A stretch of 64,000 nucleotides of DNA from Flavobacterium sediminis. GTDB lineage: Bacteria; Bacteroidota; Bacteroidia; Flavobacteriales; Flavobacteriaceae. The position numbers and the translations under genes were made by a program. A model generated the notes under the pieces. That model was not told the DNA's origin. It did no database searches and worked only from the letters and a program-made list of their open reading frames with translations. Positions 1 through 8,834 of the stretch are shown piece by piece. The stretch spans positions 3,224,001 to 3,288,000 of the forward strand of contig NZ_CP029463.1 of assembly GCF_003148385.1 (NCBI RefSeq), read 5' to 3'. Numbering within the stretch: position 1 is the first letter of the stretch; each line of letters starts with the position of its first letter.

Positions 1-428
1 CTCAGAATTTCAGTAAAACATTTATTTTTTCTTTATTCTTTGCTTCAGAAAGTTTTTTGGGCTTATTGCCACCGGATATTTTTATTGCCTGGACCAAAAC
101 CACTGAGCACCCTCTACTCTATCTTTCACTATTAGCCGTTTTATCATATTTAGGCGGTGTGGTTTCCTATTATTACGGTAGAACTTTATTATTGATCCCC
201 AAGATCAATGATTATTTAGAGGGAAGAATGTCTAAGCATATTCGCAACATGCAAAAATGGGGCGGATTTTTAATTGCTGTCGGAGCATTATTACCTTTAC
301 CTTTTGCAATGGCTTGTTTGGCTGCCGGAATGATCAAATTTCCGCAAAGACAATTCTTTGCTTTTGCCGCACTACGTATTTTTCGCTTTGTAATTTATGG
401 ATTTGCTATATATTCCGCTTTATCATGA
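1..428 (+). CDS. VTT/DedA-type membrane protein, 5' end outside the window
   Basis: The reading frame is open from base 3 to a TGA at 426-428, so the N-terminus lies upstream. About 141 residues are visible. A PPD-F-W stretch early on, then hydrophobic segments and a YYYGR motif, resemble the short YqaA-like branch of the VTT (SNARE-associated Golgi protein/DedA) family. These are inner-membrane proteins thought to move lipids or help maintain the proton-motive force. The gene ends in an ATGA overlap with the next gene, so the two are probably cotranslated. The family assignment is by motif memory and the substrate is unknown. Confidence 0.7.
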   Translation, partial: QNFSKTFIFSLFFASESFLGLLPPDIFIAWTKTTEHPLLYLSLLAVLSYLGGVVSYYYGRTLLLIPKINDYLEGRMSKHIRNMQKWGGFLIAVGALLPLPFAMACLAAGMIKFPQRQFFAFAALRIFRFVIYGFAIYSALS

Positions 429-709
429 TCAAATTATTTAAAATTGTTGCCTTTTTAGAAGGAATTTCGTTACTTGTATTGTTTTCAAACATGTTGGTCG
501 TAAAACAAATGAATCTTGACTTGTATAAAAGTCTACTGTTTCCGGTAGGAATGGCACACGGTTTATTGTTTTTGGCTTATATCGCATTGGCTACTATGTT
601 TAAAATAGAACAGAACTGGGATTTTAAAAAGTACTTTATCATTTGTATAGCATCGGTTTTGCCTTTCGGTACTTTTTATATCGAAAAACGTTATTTAGCG
701 GAATTATAA
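425..709 (+). CDS. DUF3817 family small membrane protein
   Basis: This 94-residue protein starts at the ATG that overlaps the upstream stop codon (ATGA). It has three hydrophobic segments, with G-x-A-H-G in the second and a YIEKRYL end, as in DUF3817 integral membrane proteins. The family has no established function. The three genes 1-428, 425-709 and 713-1957 are tightly packed and read as one membrane-protein operon. A longer upstream reading in the same frame, from 257, would overlap the VTT gene entirely and is not credible. Confidence 0.75.
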   Translation: MIKLFKIVAFLEGISLLVLFSNMLVVKQMNLDLYKSLLFPVGMAHGLLFLAYIALATMFKIEQNWDFKKYFIICIASVLPFGTFYIEKRYLAEL

Positions 710-712
710 AAT

Positions 713-1957
713 ATGAAAATATTCAATTGGGCTGAAAATTTATTACATGAAATAGGTGTTAATCAAGCTATCAGTGTTTACCTTAGTTTAGTGATAAACA
801 TTGTATTATTGGTTGTATTGGCTTATGTATTAGACCTTATTTTTAAAAAAATACTTATCGTTTGTCTGGCAATCGTTGCTGCAAGAACCAGATCATCCTT
901 TGATGATTTTTTAGTAGCCAATAAAACAGCTAAATACATTGCTCATCTGGTTCCTTTGTTATTCATTTACAAAACGGTACCTGTAATTTTAAATGATTTT
1001 ACCTCTTGGGAAAATTTCTTTGAAAAAGGTATCAAGATCTACATTATACTTTTAACACTTTGGATCATACGAAGTGTTTTCAATGCACTAAAAGATTTTT
1101 TAAAAGAAAAGCCACGCTTTAGTGATAAGCCTATTGATAGTTACATTCAAGTAGTCATGATCCTGTTATGGACTTTCGGGATCGTTTCTTTTTTGTCCAT
1201 TTTATTTGAGATCAGTAAAACGGCTTTTTTAACTACTTTCGGTTCCATTTCGGCTGTTATTATCTTAATGTTCCGTGATACGATCTTAGGATTTGTGGCC
1301 AGTATTTCCGTTTCGGCTAATGATATGGTACGAATCGGCGATTGGATCACTATGGAAAAATTTGGTGCAGATGGTGATGTTATTGAGATCAATTTGGCAA
1401 CTGTAAAAGTGCGTAATTTCGACAATACAACCACCACAATTCCCACGTATAGCTTGATTTCGGATAGTTTCCGTAACTGGCGAGGGATGACTAATTCTGA
1501 TGGTCGACGTATTAAAAGACAGGTTTTAATCAAGCCTAGTTCTGTTCGTTTTGTTAAAGAAAACGAATTGGATTACTTTAAAAAAATACAACATTTAACG
1601 TCTTATATCGAACATCGCCAATCGGATATTGATAAATACAATACAAATAATACTGTTGACAAATCATTGATTGTCAACGGAAGAAACTTAACGAACTTAG
1701 GGTTGTTCCGCAAATATGTCAGTCAATACATCTTACAACATCCGGGAATCAATAAAGATATGTTGATGATGGTACGTTATTTAGAAATTACCGAACGTGG
1801 AATTCCGCTTGAAGTATATTGCTTTTCCAAAGATAAAAACTGGGTAAATTACGAACATATCATGGCCGATCTGTTCGATCACATTATAGCTTCCGTACGC
1901 TATTTTGGTTTGGAAATACTGGAAATCAGTAATGTAGAAATAACTTCTAAACAATAA
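713..1957 (+). CDS. Mechanosensitive channel, YbdG/MscM-like MscS family
   Basis: The 414-residue protein matches the length of E. coli YbdG, the miniconductance mechanosensitive channel. Several N-terminal transmembrane helices precede the MscS core: a glycine/alanine-rich pore helix (FGSISAVIILMFRDT, about 180-195), then the beta domain with IGDWI and the YbdG-type signature IPTYSLISDSFRNWRGM and a GRRIKR element near 255-270. It would open on hypo-osmotic membrane tension in the inner membrane. Start ATG follows the DUF3817 stop by 3 nt. A shared hairpin terminator follows the stop. Confidence 0.88.
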   Translation: MKIFNWAENLLHEIGVNQAISVYLSLVINIVLLVVLAYVLDLIFKKILIVCLAIVAARTRSSFDDFLVANKTAKYIAHLVPLLFIYKTVPVILNDFTSWENFFEKGIKIYIILLTLWIIRSVFNALKDFLKEKPRFSDKPIDSYIQVVMILLWTFGIVSFLSILFEISKTAFLTTFGSISAVIILMFRDTILGFVASISVSANDMVRIGDWITMEKFGADGDVIEINLATVKVRNFDNTTTTIPTYSLISDSFRNWRGMTNSDGRRIKRQVLIKPSSVRFVKENELDYFKKIQHLTSYIEHRQSDIDKYNTNNTVDKSLIVNGRNLTNLGLFRKYVSQYILQHPGINKDMLMMVRYLEITERGIPLEVYCFSKDKNWVNYEHIMADLFDHIIASVRYFGLEILEISNVEITSKQ

Positions 1958-1986
1958 AAAAGGCAGCTTAATTTCCGCTGCCATTT
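1958..1986. terminator. Bidirectional hairpin terminator between convergent genes
   Basis: GGCAGC at 1962-1967 pairs with GCTGCC at 1977-1982 around a 9-nt loop, with A-rich sequence on the left and TTTT on the right, so it can stop transcription from both sides. The right arm and loop lie inside the last codons and stop (1968-1970) of the minus-strand thioesterase. Confidence 0.75.
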
Positions 1987-2381
1987 TCATTTTGTTGTTC
2001 CAATCTATCTTTAACGTATTCTATCTTTGTTTTTCCGTGTGGTGCCGGTTTTCCGTCCGAACCTAAATTAACCATAATGATATTGTCTATCGTAATAATG
2101 GTTTCACGTGTCATTTTATTGCGAACTTCACTTTTTAAAACTAAAGAAGTTCTACCGAATTTAACGACTTCAATACCTATTTCAACAATATCCCCTTGGT
2201 TGGCCGAACTCATAAAGTTAATTTCACTCATATATTTCGTTACCACCTTTGAATTTTCTAACTGAATGATCGAATATAAAGCAGCTTCTTCATCTATCCA
2301 GGCTAATAACGTTCCTCCGAATAATGTTCCGTTAGCATTAAGGTCCTCTGGTTTTACCCATTTTCTGGTATGAAATCTCAT
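1968..2381 (-). CDS. Hotdog-fold acyl-CoA thioesterase, YciA/BACH-like
   Basis: A 137-residue single hotdog domain. The motif N-A-N-G-T-L-F-G-G followed by AWIDEEAA (about 14-33) is the active-site loop and helix of the YciA/cytosolic acyl-CoA hydrolase branch, with the catalytic Asp in WIDE. It probably hydrolyses acyl-CoA esters in the cytoplasm. It runs convergent to the channel gene and its 3' end forms part of the shared terminator. An upstream TTG-N19-TACATTGA sequence, read on the minus strand, could be a weak promoter. Confidence 0.82.
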   Translation of the reverse strand: MRFHTRKWVKPEDLNANGTLFGGTLLAWIDEEAALYSIIQLENSKVVTKYMSEINFMSSANQGDIVEIGIEVVKFGRTSLVLKSEVRNKMTRETIITIDNIIMVNLGSDGKPAPHGKTKIEYVKDRLEQQNENGSGN

Positions 2382-2587
2382 AATTCTTTAGTTTTAAAAT
2401 TCAATGTAAAAATACTAAATCACATCCAATTCTGAGGTATGAATTCTTCTTTAAAAAAACTAAAAATTCGGACTGTTTTTTGTAAAATCGATAAAGTAAT
2501 TAACAATTGATTCTTAATAACTTATCGTAAGTAGCCGAGATTCAAGCTTTTTGATTTCGTAAATTTAAGTATCCAAAAAAAGAAAAG

Positions 2588-2980
2588 ATGAAAACGAAAG
2601 ATGAAGCTATTTTAGAGATCCGAGGTGAATCTATTGGCTTAGTAACCGAAAATTCAAGTTCTGAAGAGCGCTTTCAAAACCAAACCATTCGTCCTATTTT
2701 AAAATTTCAAAACGATCTGTTTGTAGAGGTATTCAAGAACTACGCTACCAAACAAAAAGGGGTATTTTTTACTTTAACACCGGAAAAGAAAATGAACTAT
2801 ATTGAAAATGCCATTCAGCGCGATATCAAGTTCCGAAATTCACTGAAAGGCATTATCATTGGTATGTTCACAATAACGGAATACAAGGAATACATCCAAA
2901 ATTCATCCAATTTGAACAAAAGAATGATGAATTTGTTAATGGAACGCCTTAAAAACCAGTTACAGCTATTAGAAGATTAA
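2588..2980 (+). CDS. Conserved flavobacterial protein of unknown function
   Basis: A 130-residue, largely helical soluble protein with no signal peptide. It contains FQNQTIRPILKFQNDLFVEVFKN (the conserved block, about 30-52) and two lysine-rich helical stretches. Proteins like this occur in many Flavobacteriaceae, and I recall them being labelled glyoxalase, but no VOC-fold metal site is visible, so I would not carry that name over. The start follows an A/G-rich stretch. The stop overlaps the stop of the convergent DUF2461 gene by 4 nt. Confidence 0.7.
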   Translation: MKTKDEAILEIRGESIGLVTENSSSEERFQNQTIRPILKFQNDLFVEVFKNYATKQKGVFFTLTPEKKMNYIENAIQRDIKFRNSLKGIIIGMFTITEYKEYIQNSSNLNKRMMNLLMERLKNQLQLLED

Positions 2981-3642
2981 TACAGGCTTTCTCCGTTTAA
3001 ATTTGTAGTCAGCACACTACTCATATAATCAAAAAACGGACGCATAGCAGCAAAAGTTTTCAGTACTTCCTGTTGGAAATCAGGTTGTAATACTTCTTTA
3101 TTGCTAAATTGACGAGCCAATAAATATTGCTTTTTACGGATCAGATCAATATCCGGATGATTCTTGTCAAAACCTTTGGGAGCGGTTTTCAGTTCGTCAC
3201 CTGTTAAAATACCAAAATTCTCAATGAATTGAGGTTGTTGTAAAATAGCTCGCAATTCTTCAGCATCAAGTTCAATTTCTTTGCGAATACGTTGCAGATC
3301 CTCAGCATTCGGATCCCAAAAACCGCCACCCACAAAACTATTGTTATTCTCAATATGCAAATACATACCACCGCGCAATAAAGGCTTCGTACGCGTAAAT
3401 GAAGCGCTGAAATGAGCTTTATAAGGCGACTTATCTTTTGAAAAACGCACATCACGGTAAATTCGGAAGACATGTACTTTCTCTATACTGTCTTGCTTAC
3501 CTAATTCACCCCCTACTTGCTGGAAGAAGGCTTTGCTATTTTGAAACTCCCGATCGAACTCTTTTTTATGTTCGGCAAACCATTCCCGGTTATTGTTGGC
3601 TTGTAACTCGCTTAAAAAATCAAAGGTTTTTTGACTGATCAT
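2977..3642 (-). CDS. DUF2461 (TIGR02453) family protein
   Basis: The 221-residue length is normal for DUF2461. Typical motifs are FLSELQANNNREWF near the N-terminus, the RDVRFSKDKSPYK block (about 65-77) and GGMYLHIE followed by GGGFWDP (about 95-115). The family is widespread in Bacteroidota and biochemically undefined. It is convergent with, and overlaps by 4 nt, the gene at 2588-2980. No operon partner lies upstream. The intergenic stretch behind it holds a gene relic. Confidence 0.85.
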   Translation of the reverse strand: MISQKTFDFLSELQANNNREWFAEHKKEFDREFQNSKAFFQQVGGELGKQDSIEKVHVFRIYRDVRFSKDKSPYKAHFSASFTRTKPLLRGGMYLHIENNNSFVGGGFWDPNAEDLQRIRKEIELDAEELRAILQQPQFIENFGILTGDELKTAPKGFDKNHPDIDLIRKKQYLLARQFSNKEVLQPDFQQEVLKTFAAMRPFFDYMSSVLTTNLNGESLY

Positions 3643-3701
3643 TTTTATTTTAAAGGTACAAAAGTTTAGGAAAATAAATATATTTGAAAAAATAATAAAA
3701 T

Positions 3702-3837
3702 ATGAAAACAGAAAAAGTATTACTCGCTATTTTTTGCATTGGATTAGTATCTTAACGAAAAACTGATTAAAGTTATTGAAGATCCGATATATGAAGAACT
3801 TTATGAAAGGACAACCTATATGAATGATACTAAATAG
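3702..3837 (+). pseudogene. Relic of a small secreted-protein gene
   Basis: An ATG at 3702 opens a 17-residue signal-peptide-like stretch (MKTEKVLLAIFCIGLVS) that ends at a TAA at 3753. Immediately after it, in another frame (3757-3837), 26 residues rich in Glu and Tyr run to a TAG. A perfect -7 promoter element (TATATTTG, 3679-3686) lies 15 nt before the ATG, although no TTG is correctly spaced. The layout looks like a promoter, signal peptide and tail left after the middle of a gene was lost. It could also be chance, because the pieces are short. Confidence 0.35.
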
Positions 3838-3868
3838 AACTAATAGAGAAATTTGGAGAAGCAAATCA

Positions 3869-4477
3869 CTACTTCTCCCTTTCTTTTAAAACGTTAACAA
3901 CATCGTTTAGTTTATAATTTTTGGCTTGTAACAAAATCAAATAGTGAAACAATAGATCGGCACTTTCGTTTAAAAACAAATCGTCGTTGCTGTCTTTGGC
4001 CTCAATAACTACTTCAACAGCTTCCTCTCCTACTTTCTGCGCAATTTTGTTGATTCCTTTTCGGAATAAAGAAGTGACATAACTATTGGTTTCAGCATTA
4101 CTTTCGGCTAATTTTTTGCGATTAGTAATGGTTTCTTCTAAATGAGTTAAAAACCCATATTCCTGATTGTTAGCTTTTTGCCAGCATGTGTCTAAACCTG
4201 TATGACAAGTCGGTCCCAATGGTTTTACTTGTACCAAAAGCGTATCTTGATCGCAATCTTCGGCAATGGAAATCAGTTGTAAAAAGTTACCGCTTTCCTC
4301 GCCTTTGGTCCACAATCGGTTTTTACTTCGGCTAAAAAAAGTTACTTTTTGAGTAGCCAACGTTTGTGCCAAAGCTTCTTCGTTCATGTAACCCAACATC
4401 AGTACGTTTTTAGTTTCTGCATCTTGAATGACAGCCGGAAGTAAGCCATCGCTATTTTTTGAAAAATTTGGTTTCAT
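3869..4477 (-). CDS. hisIE: Bifunctional phosphoribosyl-AMP cyclohydrolase / phosphoribosyl-ATP pyrophosphohydrolase
   Basis: A HisI-HisE fusion of 202 residues catalysing steps 2 and 3 of histidine synthesis. The HisI half carries the zinc/magnesium site in EDCDQDT and GPTCHTG...DTCW (about 75-105). The HisE half carries EEAVEVVIEAKD and NESADLLFHYLILL (about 150-190), the MazG-like helices that bind the pyrophosphate. It is the last gene of the minus-strand his operon, 70 nt after hisF. That gap is larger than the others and holds a degenerate repeat. Confidence 0.95.
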   Translation of the reverse strand: MKPNFSKNSDGLLPAVIQDAETKNVLMLGYMNEEALAQTLATQKVTFFSRSKNRLWTKGEESGNFLQLISIAEDCDQDTLLVQVKPLGPTCHTGLDTCWQKANNQEYGFLTHLEETITNRKKLAESNAETNSYVTSLFRKGINKIAQKVGEEAVEVVIEAKDSNDDLFLNESADLLFHYLILLQAKNYKLNDVVNVLKEREK

Positions 4478-4519
4478 ATTTTTTAATGTATCATTAACGG
4501 TTTAAAATAATTTGTATGA

Positions 4520-4545
4520 TTGTCACTTTGAGCGAAATTGAGAAG
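4520..4545. repeat. Degenerate copy of a flavobacterial intergenic repeat
   Basis: The stretch containing GTCACTTTGAGCGAAATTGA resembles the GTCA-type dispersed intergenic repeats I recall from many flavobacterial genomes. It sits in the hisF-hisI gap, the only loose spacer of the operon. The resemblance is from memory, and a whole-genome self-comparison would settle it. Confidence 0.35.
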
Positions 4546-4547
4546 TT

Positions 4548-5306
4548 TTAAACCTTTCGAATCACAATATTTTGATCGGCTAAATACTGTTTCAATTCCG
4601 GAATTGGGATTTCATTAAAGTGAAAAACGCTAGCAGCCAAAGCAGCATCGGCTTTTCCTTGAATAAACGCATCGGCAAAATGTTCTTTGGCTCCTGCTCC
4701 ACCCGAAGCAATTATAGGGATATTGACCCAAGACGACAACTGGGCTAAAGCTTCGTTTGCAAAACCATTTTTGGTTCCGTCATGATCCATAGAAGTAAAC
4801 AGAATTTCTCCGGCGCCCAAATTTTCAACGGTTTTTGCCCAATCAAACAAATCGATTGCAGTGGCTTGTTTACCACCAACCAAATGTACTTTCCATTGGT
4901 TTTCAATTGGTTTGGCATCGATGGCAACCACAACACATTGACTTCCAAATTCTTTAGCCAATTCTTCTATTAATTTCGGATTTTTAACGGCAGCCGAATT
5001 GATAGAAATTTTATCAGCGCCGTTTTGCAACAATACCGAAACATCAGCAACAGAAGCAATTCCGCCGCCCACAGTAAACGGAATATTAACGGTTTTAGCC
5101 ACATTTCGAACCAAATCGACTAAAGTTCGACGGCGTTCTTCCGTAGCCGAAATATCTAAAAAAACCAATTCGTCAGCACCAGTTTCGGCGTATTTTTGTG
5201 CCAATTCCACCGGATCGCCCGCATCGCGTAAAGCCAAAAAATTGACTCCTTTTACGGTGCGTCCGTTTTTAATATCTAAACAAGGTATAATTCGTTTGGT
5301 TAGCAT
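4548..5306 (-). CDS. hisF: Imidazole glycerol phosphate synthase cyclase subunit
   Basis: A 252-residue (beta/alpha)8 barrel. The N-terminus [15 protein letters not shown] carries the catalytic Asp of the first strand, and AIDAKP (about 130) carries the second catalytic Asp. Phosphate-binding loops GGGIA and ASGGAG are present. With HisH it converts PRFAR plus ammonia into IGP and AICAR. It lies 7 nt downstream of hisA in the operon. Its partner HisH is frameshifted in this sequence, which would leave HisF dependent on free ammonia if the break were real. Confidence 0.96.
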   Translation of the reverse strand: MLTKRIIPCLDIKNGRTVKGVNFLALRDAGDPVELAQKYAETGADELVFLDISATEERRRTLVDLVRNVAKTVNIPFTVGGGIASVADVSVLLQNGADKISINSAAVKNPKLIEELAKEFGSQCVVVAIDAKPIENQWKVHLVGGKQATAIDLFDWAKTVENLGAGEILFTSMDHDGTKNGFANEALAQLSSWVNIPIIASGGAGAKEHFADAFIQGKADAALAASVFHFNEIPIPELKQYLADQNIVIRKV

Positions 5307-5313
5307 AATTTTT

Positions 5314-6054
5314 TTATTTGTGACTCATAATAAATTGTTCCAATTGTTTTAAACTGATTTTTCCTTCGTAAATCGCCTTTCCGATGATCGTTCCATCGCA
5401 ACCTAATTCGGCTAATTGATACAGCTCTTTTTCGTTTGAAATTCCGCCGGAAGCAATGAGTTTTAAATTTTCGTTAGCCGAATTGCATTCGGTTAAAATC
5501 TTTTGGTACAAATCAAAATTCGGGCCTTCAAGCATTCCATCTTTAGAAATATCGGTGCAAATTACATACTGAATGCCTTTGGTTTGATATTTGGCAATAA
5601 AAGGCAATAAATCTTCACTAGATTCTTCTTGCCAACCCGATACGGCAATTTTTTCGTTCTTTGCATCAGCGCCCAAAATAATAGCTTCCGAACCGTATTT
5701 TGTAATCCATTGTTCAAACACTTCTGGATTTTTAACGGCAATGCTTCCGCCTGTAATTTGCTGTGCGCCACAATCGAAAGCAATTTTTAAATCATCATCC
5801 GATTTTAAGCCACCACCAAAATCAATTTTTAGTTGGGTTTTAGTCGCCAAGGTTTCCAAGGTTTTATAATTGATAATTCGGCTCGATTTGGCTCCGTCTA
5901 AATCCACAACGTGTAAATAGTCAATTCCGGCATCTTCATAGGCTTTGGCCACTTCTAACGGATTTTCGTTATACGTTTTTTGTGTGCTGTAATCGCCTTT
6001 GGTCAAACGAACACATTTTCCTTCAATAATATCAATGGCAGGTATAATTCTCAT
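5314..6054 (-). CDS. hisA: ProFAR isomerase
   Basis: A 246-residue barrel, a paralogue of His[17 protein letters not shown] at the N-terminus gives the catalytic Asp8 region, and the second half has [10 protein letters not shown] with the second catalytic Asp. The GGGL and ASGGIS loops bind the two substrate phosphates. It performs the Amadori rearrangement of ProFAR to PRFAR. It is separated from hisH by 4 nt and from hisF by 7 nt, in the standard order. Confidence 0.96.
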   Translation of the reverse strand: MRIIPAIDIIEGKCVRLTKGDYSTQKTYNENPLEVAKAYEDAGIDYLHVVDLDGAKSSRIINYKTLETLATKTQLKIDFGGGLKSDDDLKIAFDCGAQQITGGSIAVKNPEVFEQWITKYGSEAIILGADAKNEKIAVSGWQEESSEDLLPFIAKYQTKGIQYVICTDISKDGMLEGPNFDLYQKILTECNSANENLKLIASGGISNEKELYQLAELGCDGTIIGKAIYEGKISLKQLEQFIMSHK

Positions 6055-6058
6055 GTTT

Positions 6059-6651
6059 TTAACTATCTAAAAAGTTTTTTAAAATTTGTTCTCCGACTTT
6101 TCCGCTTTTTTCCGGATGAAATTGAACACCGTAAAAATTGTTTTTTTGAATCGCCGAAGCATAATCAATTCCGTAGTTAGTTTGTGCAATATTAAACGGA
6201 TTTTCCAGAACATAATAGCTGTGAACCAAATACATATATTCGTTTTCTGAAATATTTCGGAACAAATCAGACTTTAAATTTGCAATGGTATTCCAACCCA
6301 TTTGCGGTACTTTGACGCTATTGCTGAATTTTTTTACATCCAAATCAAAAATACCTAACGCATTGGTATTTCCTTCTTCTGAATGGCGACACAATAATTG
6401 CATACCCAAACAGATTCCTAAAACCGGCTGCTTCAAAAGGGGATCACTTGGTCTAAACCAGTACTTTTTAACTTTTGCATGGCACTACTCGCCTCGCCTA
6501 CACCTGGAAAAATCACTTTATCAGCTTGTTGAATAATCGTGGCGTCATGGGTAACGATTCCTTGAAAACCCAAGCGTTCCAAAGCAAACAAAACACTTTG
6601 AACATTGCCAGCGCCGTAATCTATAAGTGCTATTTTTTGAGTTGTATTCAT
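6059..6651 (-). pseudogene. hisH: Imidazole glycerol phosphate synthase glutaminase subunit, frameshifted
   Basis: The N-terminal part (6651-6433) ends VIPF at a TGA, while the rest continues one frame away as LKQPVLGICLGMQLL with the nucleophile Cys, and later QFHPEKS with the catalytic His. Adding one base to the run at 6435-6442 (AAAAGGGG on the plus strand) restores a normal protein of about 197 residues. All catalytic residues survive. HisH supplies ammonia from glutamine to HisF. The start overlaps the hisB stop (TAATG). Because five other genes here carry the same kind of one-base loss, a sequence error is more likely than true loss. Confidence 0.9.
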
Positions 6652-7790
6652 TATAAAAGACCTTTAGTGGACGGTAAAATCATTTTATCGGGATCGCGTT
6701 TTACAGCTACTTTTATCGCTTTGGCAAATGCCTTAAAAATAGCTTCAATTTTGTGATGTTCGTTTGTTCCTTCTGCTTTGATGTTTAGATTTGCTTTAGA
6801 ACCATCGGTAAACGATTTGAAAAAGTGAAAGAACATTTCCGTTGGCATTTTTCCAATCAATTCGCGTTTGAAATCAGCTTCCCAAACCAACCAGTTTCTT
6901 CCGCCAAAATCAATAGCCACTTGTGCTAAACAATCGTCCATAGGCAAACAAAATCCGTAGCGCTCAATGCCTAATTTATTGCCCAAAGCTTTTGCAAAAA
7001 CTTCGCCCAGAGCAATAGCTGTATCCTCAATGGTGTGGTGTTCATCAACTTCTAGATCTCCTTTTACTGAAATTTTCAAATCCATTTGGCCGTGACGTGC
7101 AATTTGGTCTAACATGTGATCGAAAAAGGCAATTCCGGTATCGATTTCACTTTTACCAGTTCCGTCTAAATTTAGCGTGATGGCAATATCCGTTTCATTG
7201 GTTTTACGAACTATACTAGCGCTTCTGCTTTCTAACTTTAAAAACTCGTAAATGTTTTTCCAAGATTGTGTTTTTAACGCAATAAACGCTTCTAAATCCT
7301 GAACTGTAGCCGAAAGTTCTGTTTGTCCCAAAGTTTCTTCATTCGCAATAAAAATAGCTTTAGCGTTCAAATTTTTAGCCAATTCCACATCGGTAATGCG
7401 ATCACCAATGACAAAAGAGTTTGACAAATCGTATTTTTGGGCATCTAAATATTCGGTTAACATTCCGATTTGTGGTTTGCGTGTCGGTTTATTTTCGTGA
7501 GGAAAACTGTTGTCGATGTGAACTTTACTAAACGTAACTTTTTCGTTTTCAAAACATTCGATAATGAAATTTTGAACCAGCCAAAAGTTTTCTTCGGGAT
7601 GACTTTCAGTTCCCAAACCGTCTTGGTTAGTTACCATCACCAATTTGTAATCCAATTCTTTGGCAATTTTCCCCAAATAATAGAACACTTCCGGATAGAA
7701 TTTTAGTTTTTCAAATCGATCCACTTGATAATCGGATGGTTCTAAAACCAAAGTTCCGTCTCTATCGATAAATAATACTTTTTGTGCCAT
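6651..7790 (-). CDS. hisB: Bifunctional histidinol-phosphatase / imidazoleglycerol-phosphate dehydratase
   Basis: A 379-residue fusion. Residues about 1-165 are a HAD phosphatase (FIDRDGTLV nucleophile motif, VTNQDGL, and [10 protein letters not shown]). Residues about 190-379 are IGP dehydratase, with [13 protein letters not shown] and [14 protein letters not shown] providing the metal ligands, mirrored by FFHFFKSF and [19 protein letters not shown]. It carries out steps 6 and 8 of histidine synthesis. The start is 1 nt after the hisC stop and the stop overlaps the hisH start. Confidence 0.96.
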   Translation of the reverse strand: MAQKVLFIDRDGTLVLEPSDYQVDRFEKLKFYPEVFYYLGKIAKELDYKLVMVTNQDGLGTESHPEENFWLVQNFIIECFENEKVTFSKVHIDNSFPHENKPTRKPQIGMLTEYLDAQKYDLSNSFVIGDRITDVELAKNLNAKAIFIANEETLGQTELSATVQDLEAFIALKTQSWKNIYEFLKLESRSASIVRKTNETDIAITLNLDGTGKSEIDTGIAFFDHMLDQIARHGQMDLKISVKGDLEVDEHHTIEDTAIALGEVFAKALGNKLGIERYGFCLPMDDCLAQVAIDFGGRNWLVWEADFKRELIGKMPTEMFFHFFKSFTDGSKANLNIKAEGTNEHHKIEAIFKAFAKAIKVAVKRDPDKMILPSTKGLL

Positions 7791-8834
7791 TTATAAGTTC
7801 TTTAGGGTTTCTAAAACGATTTTATTTTCTTCGGGTGTACCTATGGAAATTCGCAGACAATTTTCGCAAAGTGGTTGGCTACTTCTATCGCGAACAACAA
7901 TGTTTTTGGTTACTAGTTCTTGGTATCTTTTTTTAGCATCATCTACTTTTATCAGAATGAAATTAGCATCACTCGGGTAGATTTCTTTTACAAATTCAAA
8001 TTTAAGTAATTGTTGAATTAATTTTCTTTTTTCTTCTGTAAATAAAGTACTTATGTTTTTTAAAACGTCTTCATTTTTTAAAACATTAATTGCTTTTTCT
8101 TGCGATAATGTGTTAATATTATATGGCTGTTTTATCTTGTTTAAGACTTGAATAATTTCTTCAGAAGCATATAAAAGACCAACACGCAATCCGGCTAAAC
8201 CATAAGCCTTTGAAAGCGTTTGCGAAATGATTAAATTAGGATATTCGTTTAGTTTTTGCAACCAACTTTTTCGTTGTGCAAAATCAATGTAAGCTTCATC
8301 TAAAACGACTAATCCATCAAAATTATCCAATAAAAAAGTAATGTTTTCTTCAGTGAAACAATTACCTGTTGGATTATTCGGCGAACACAAAAAGATAATT
8401 TTTGTATTGTTATCAACGGTTTCTAAAATCTGCTGTATGTTAGGCTGAAAATCGTTGGTCAACAAAACTTCTCTATTTTCAATAGCATTTAAATTGGCTA
8501 AAACACTATACATTCCGTAGGTTGGCGGCAAAGTGATAACATTGTCAGAATTGGGTTCGCAAAACGCGCGAAAGACTAAATCCAAAACTTCATCACTTCC
8601 GTTTCCAATTAAGATTTGTGATGTTTTTACGTTTTTTTGCTTCGCCAAAAGCTCTTTTAACTTCTTTTGTTGCGGATCCGGATACCGGTTTAAGCCTGTA
8701 TTAAACGGATTTTCGTTGGCATCCAAAAAAATCATTTCGTGTTCAAAATCCTGAAATTCATCCCGTGCCGACGAATACGGTTTCATGGCTTTGATATTGG
8801 AACGAATAAACGAATCGATATTAAATGTTTTCAT
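7791..8834 (-). CDS. hisC: Histidinol-phosphate aminotransferase
   Basis: A PLP class I/II aminotransferase of 347 residues. Visible motifs are LDANENPFN near the N-terminus, SPNNPTGN and DEAYIDF in the middle, and SKAYGLAGLRVG holding the PLP lysine. It transfers an amino group from glutamate to imidazole acetol phosphate. The ATG at 8834 is preferred over an in-frame TTG at 8840. With it, the gene still overlaps the end of hisD by 14 nt, which indicates translational coupling. Confidence 0.95.
   Translation of the reverse strand: MKTFNIDSFIRSNIKAMKPYSSARDEFQDFEHEMIFLDANENPFNTGLNRYPDPQQKKLKELLAKQKNVKTSQILIGNGSDEVLDLVFRAFCEPNSDNVITLPPTYGMYSVLANLNAIENREVLLTNDFQPNIQQILETVDNNTKIIFLCSPNNPTGNCFTEENITFLLDNFDGLVVLDEAYIDFAQRKSWLQKLNEYPNLIISQTLSKAYGLAGLRVGLLYASEEIIQVLNKIKQPYNINTLSQEKAINVLKNEDVLKNISTLFTEEKRKLIQQLLKFEFVKEIYPSDANFILIKVDDAKKRYQELVTKNIVVRDRSSQPLCENCLRISIGTPEENKIVLETLKNL

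Noticed and set aside
257..424. Longer N-terminus for the DUF3817 protein
   Set aside because: The extra 56 residues would lie wholly inside the VTT gene in another frame. The ATG at 425 gives the family-length protein and an ATGA junction.
6433..6445. Programmed -1 frameshift in hisH
   Set aside because: The needed slip from TTT back one base would set Phe-tRNA on CTT with a first-position mismatch. There is no good heptamer or downstream structure, and five other genes show the same one-base loss without any slippery context.
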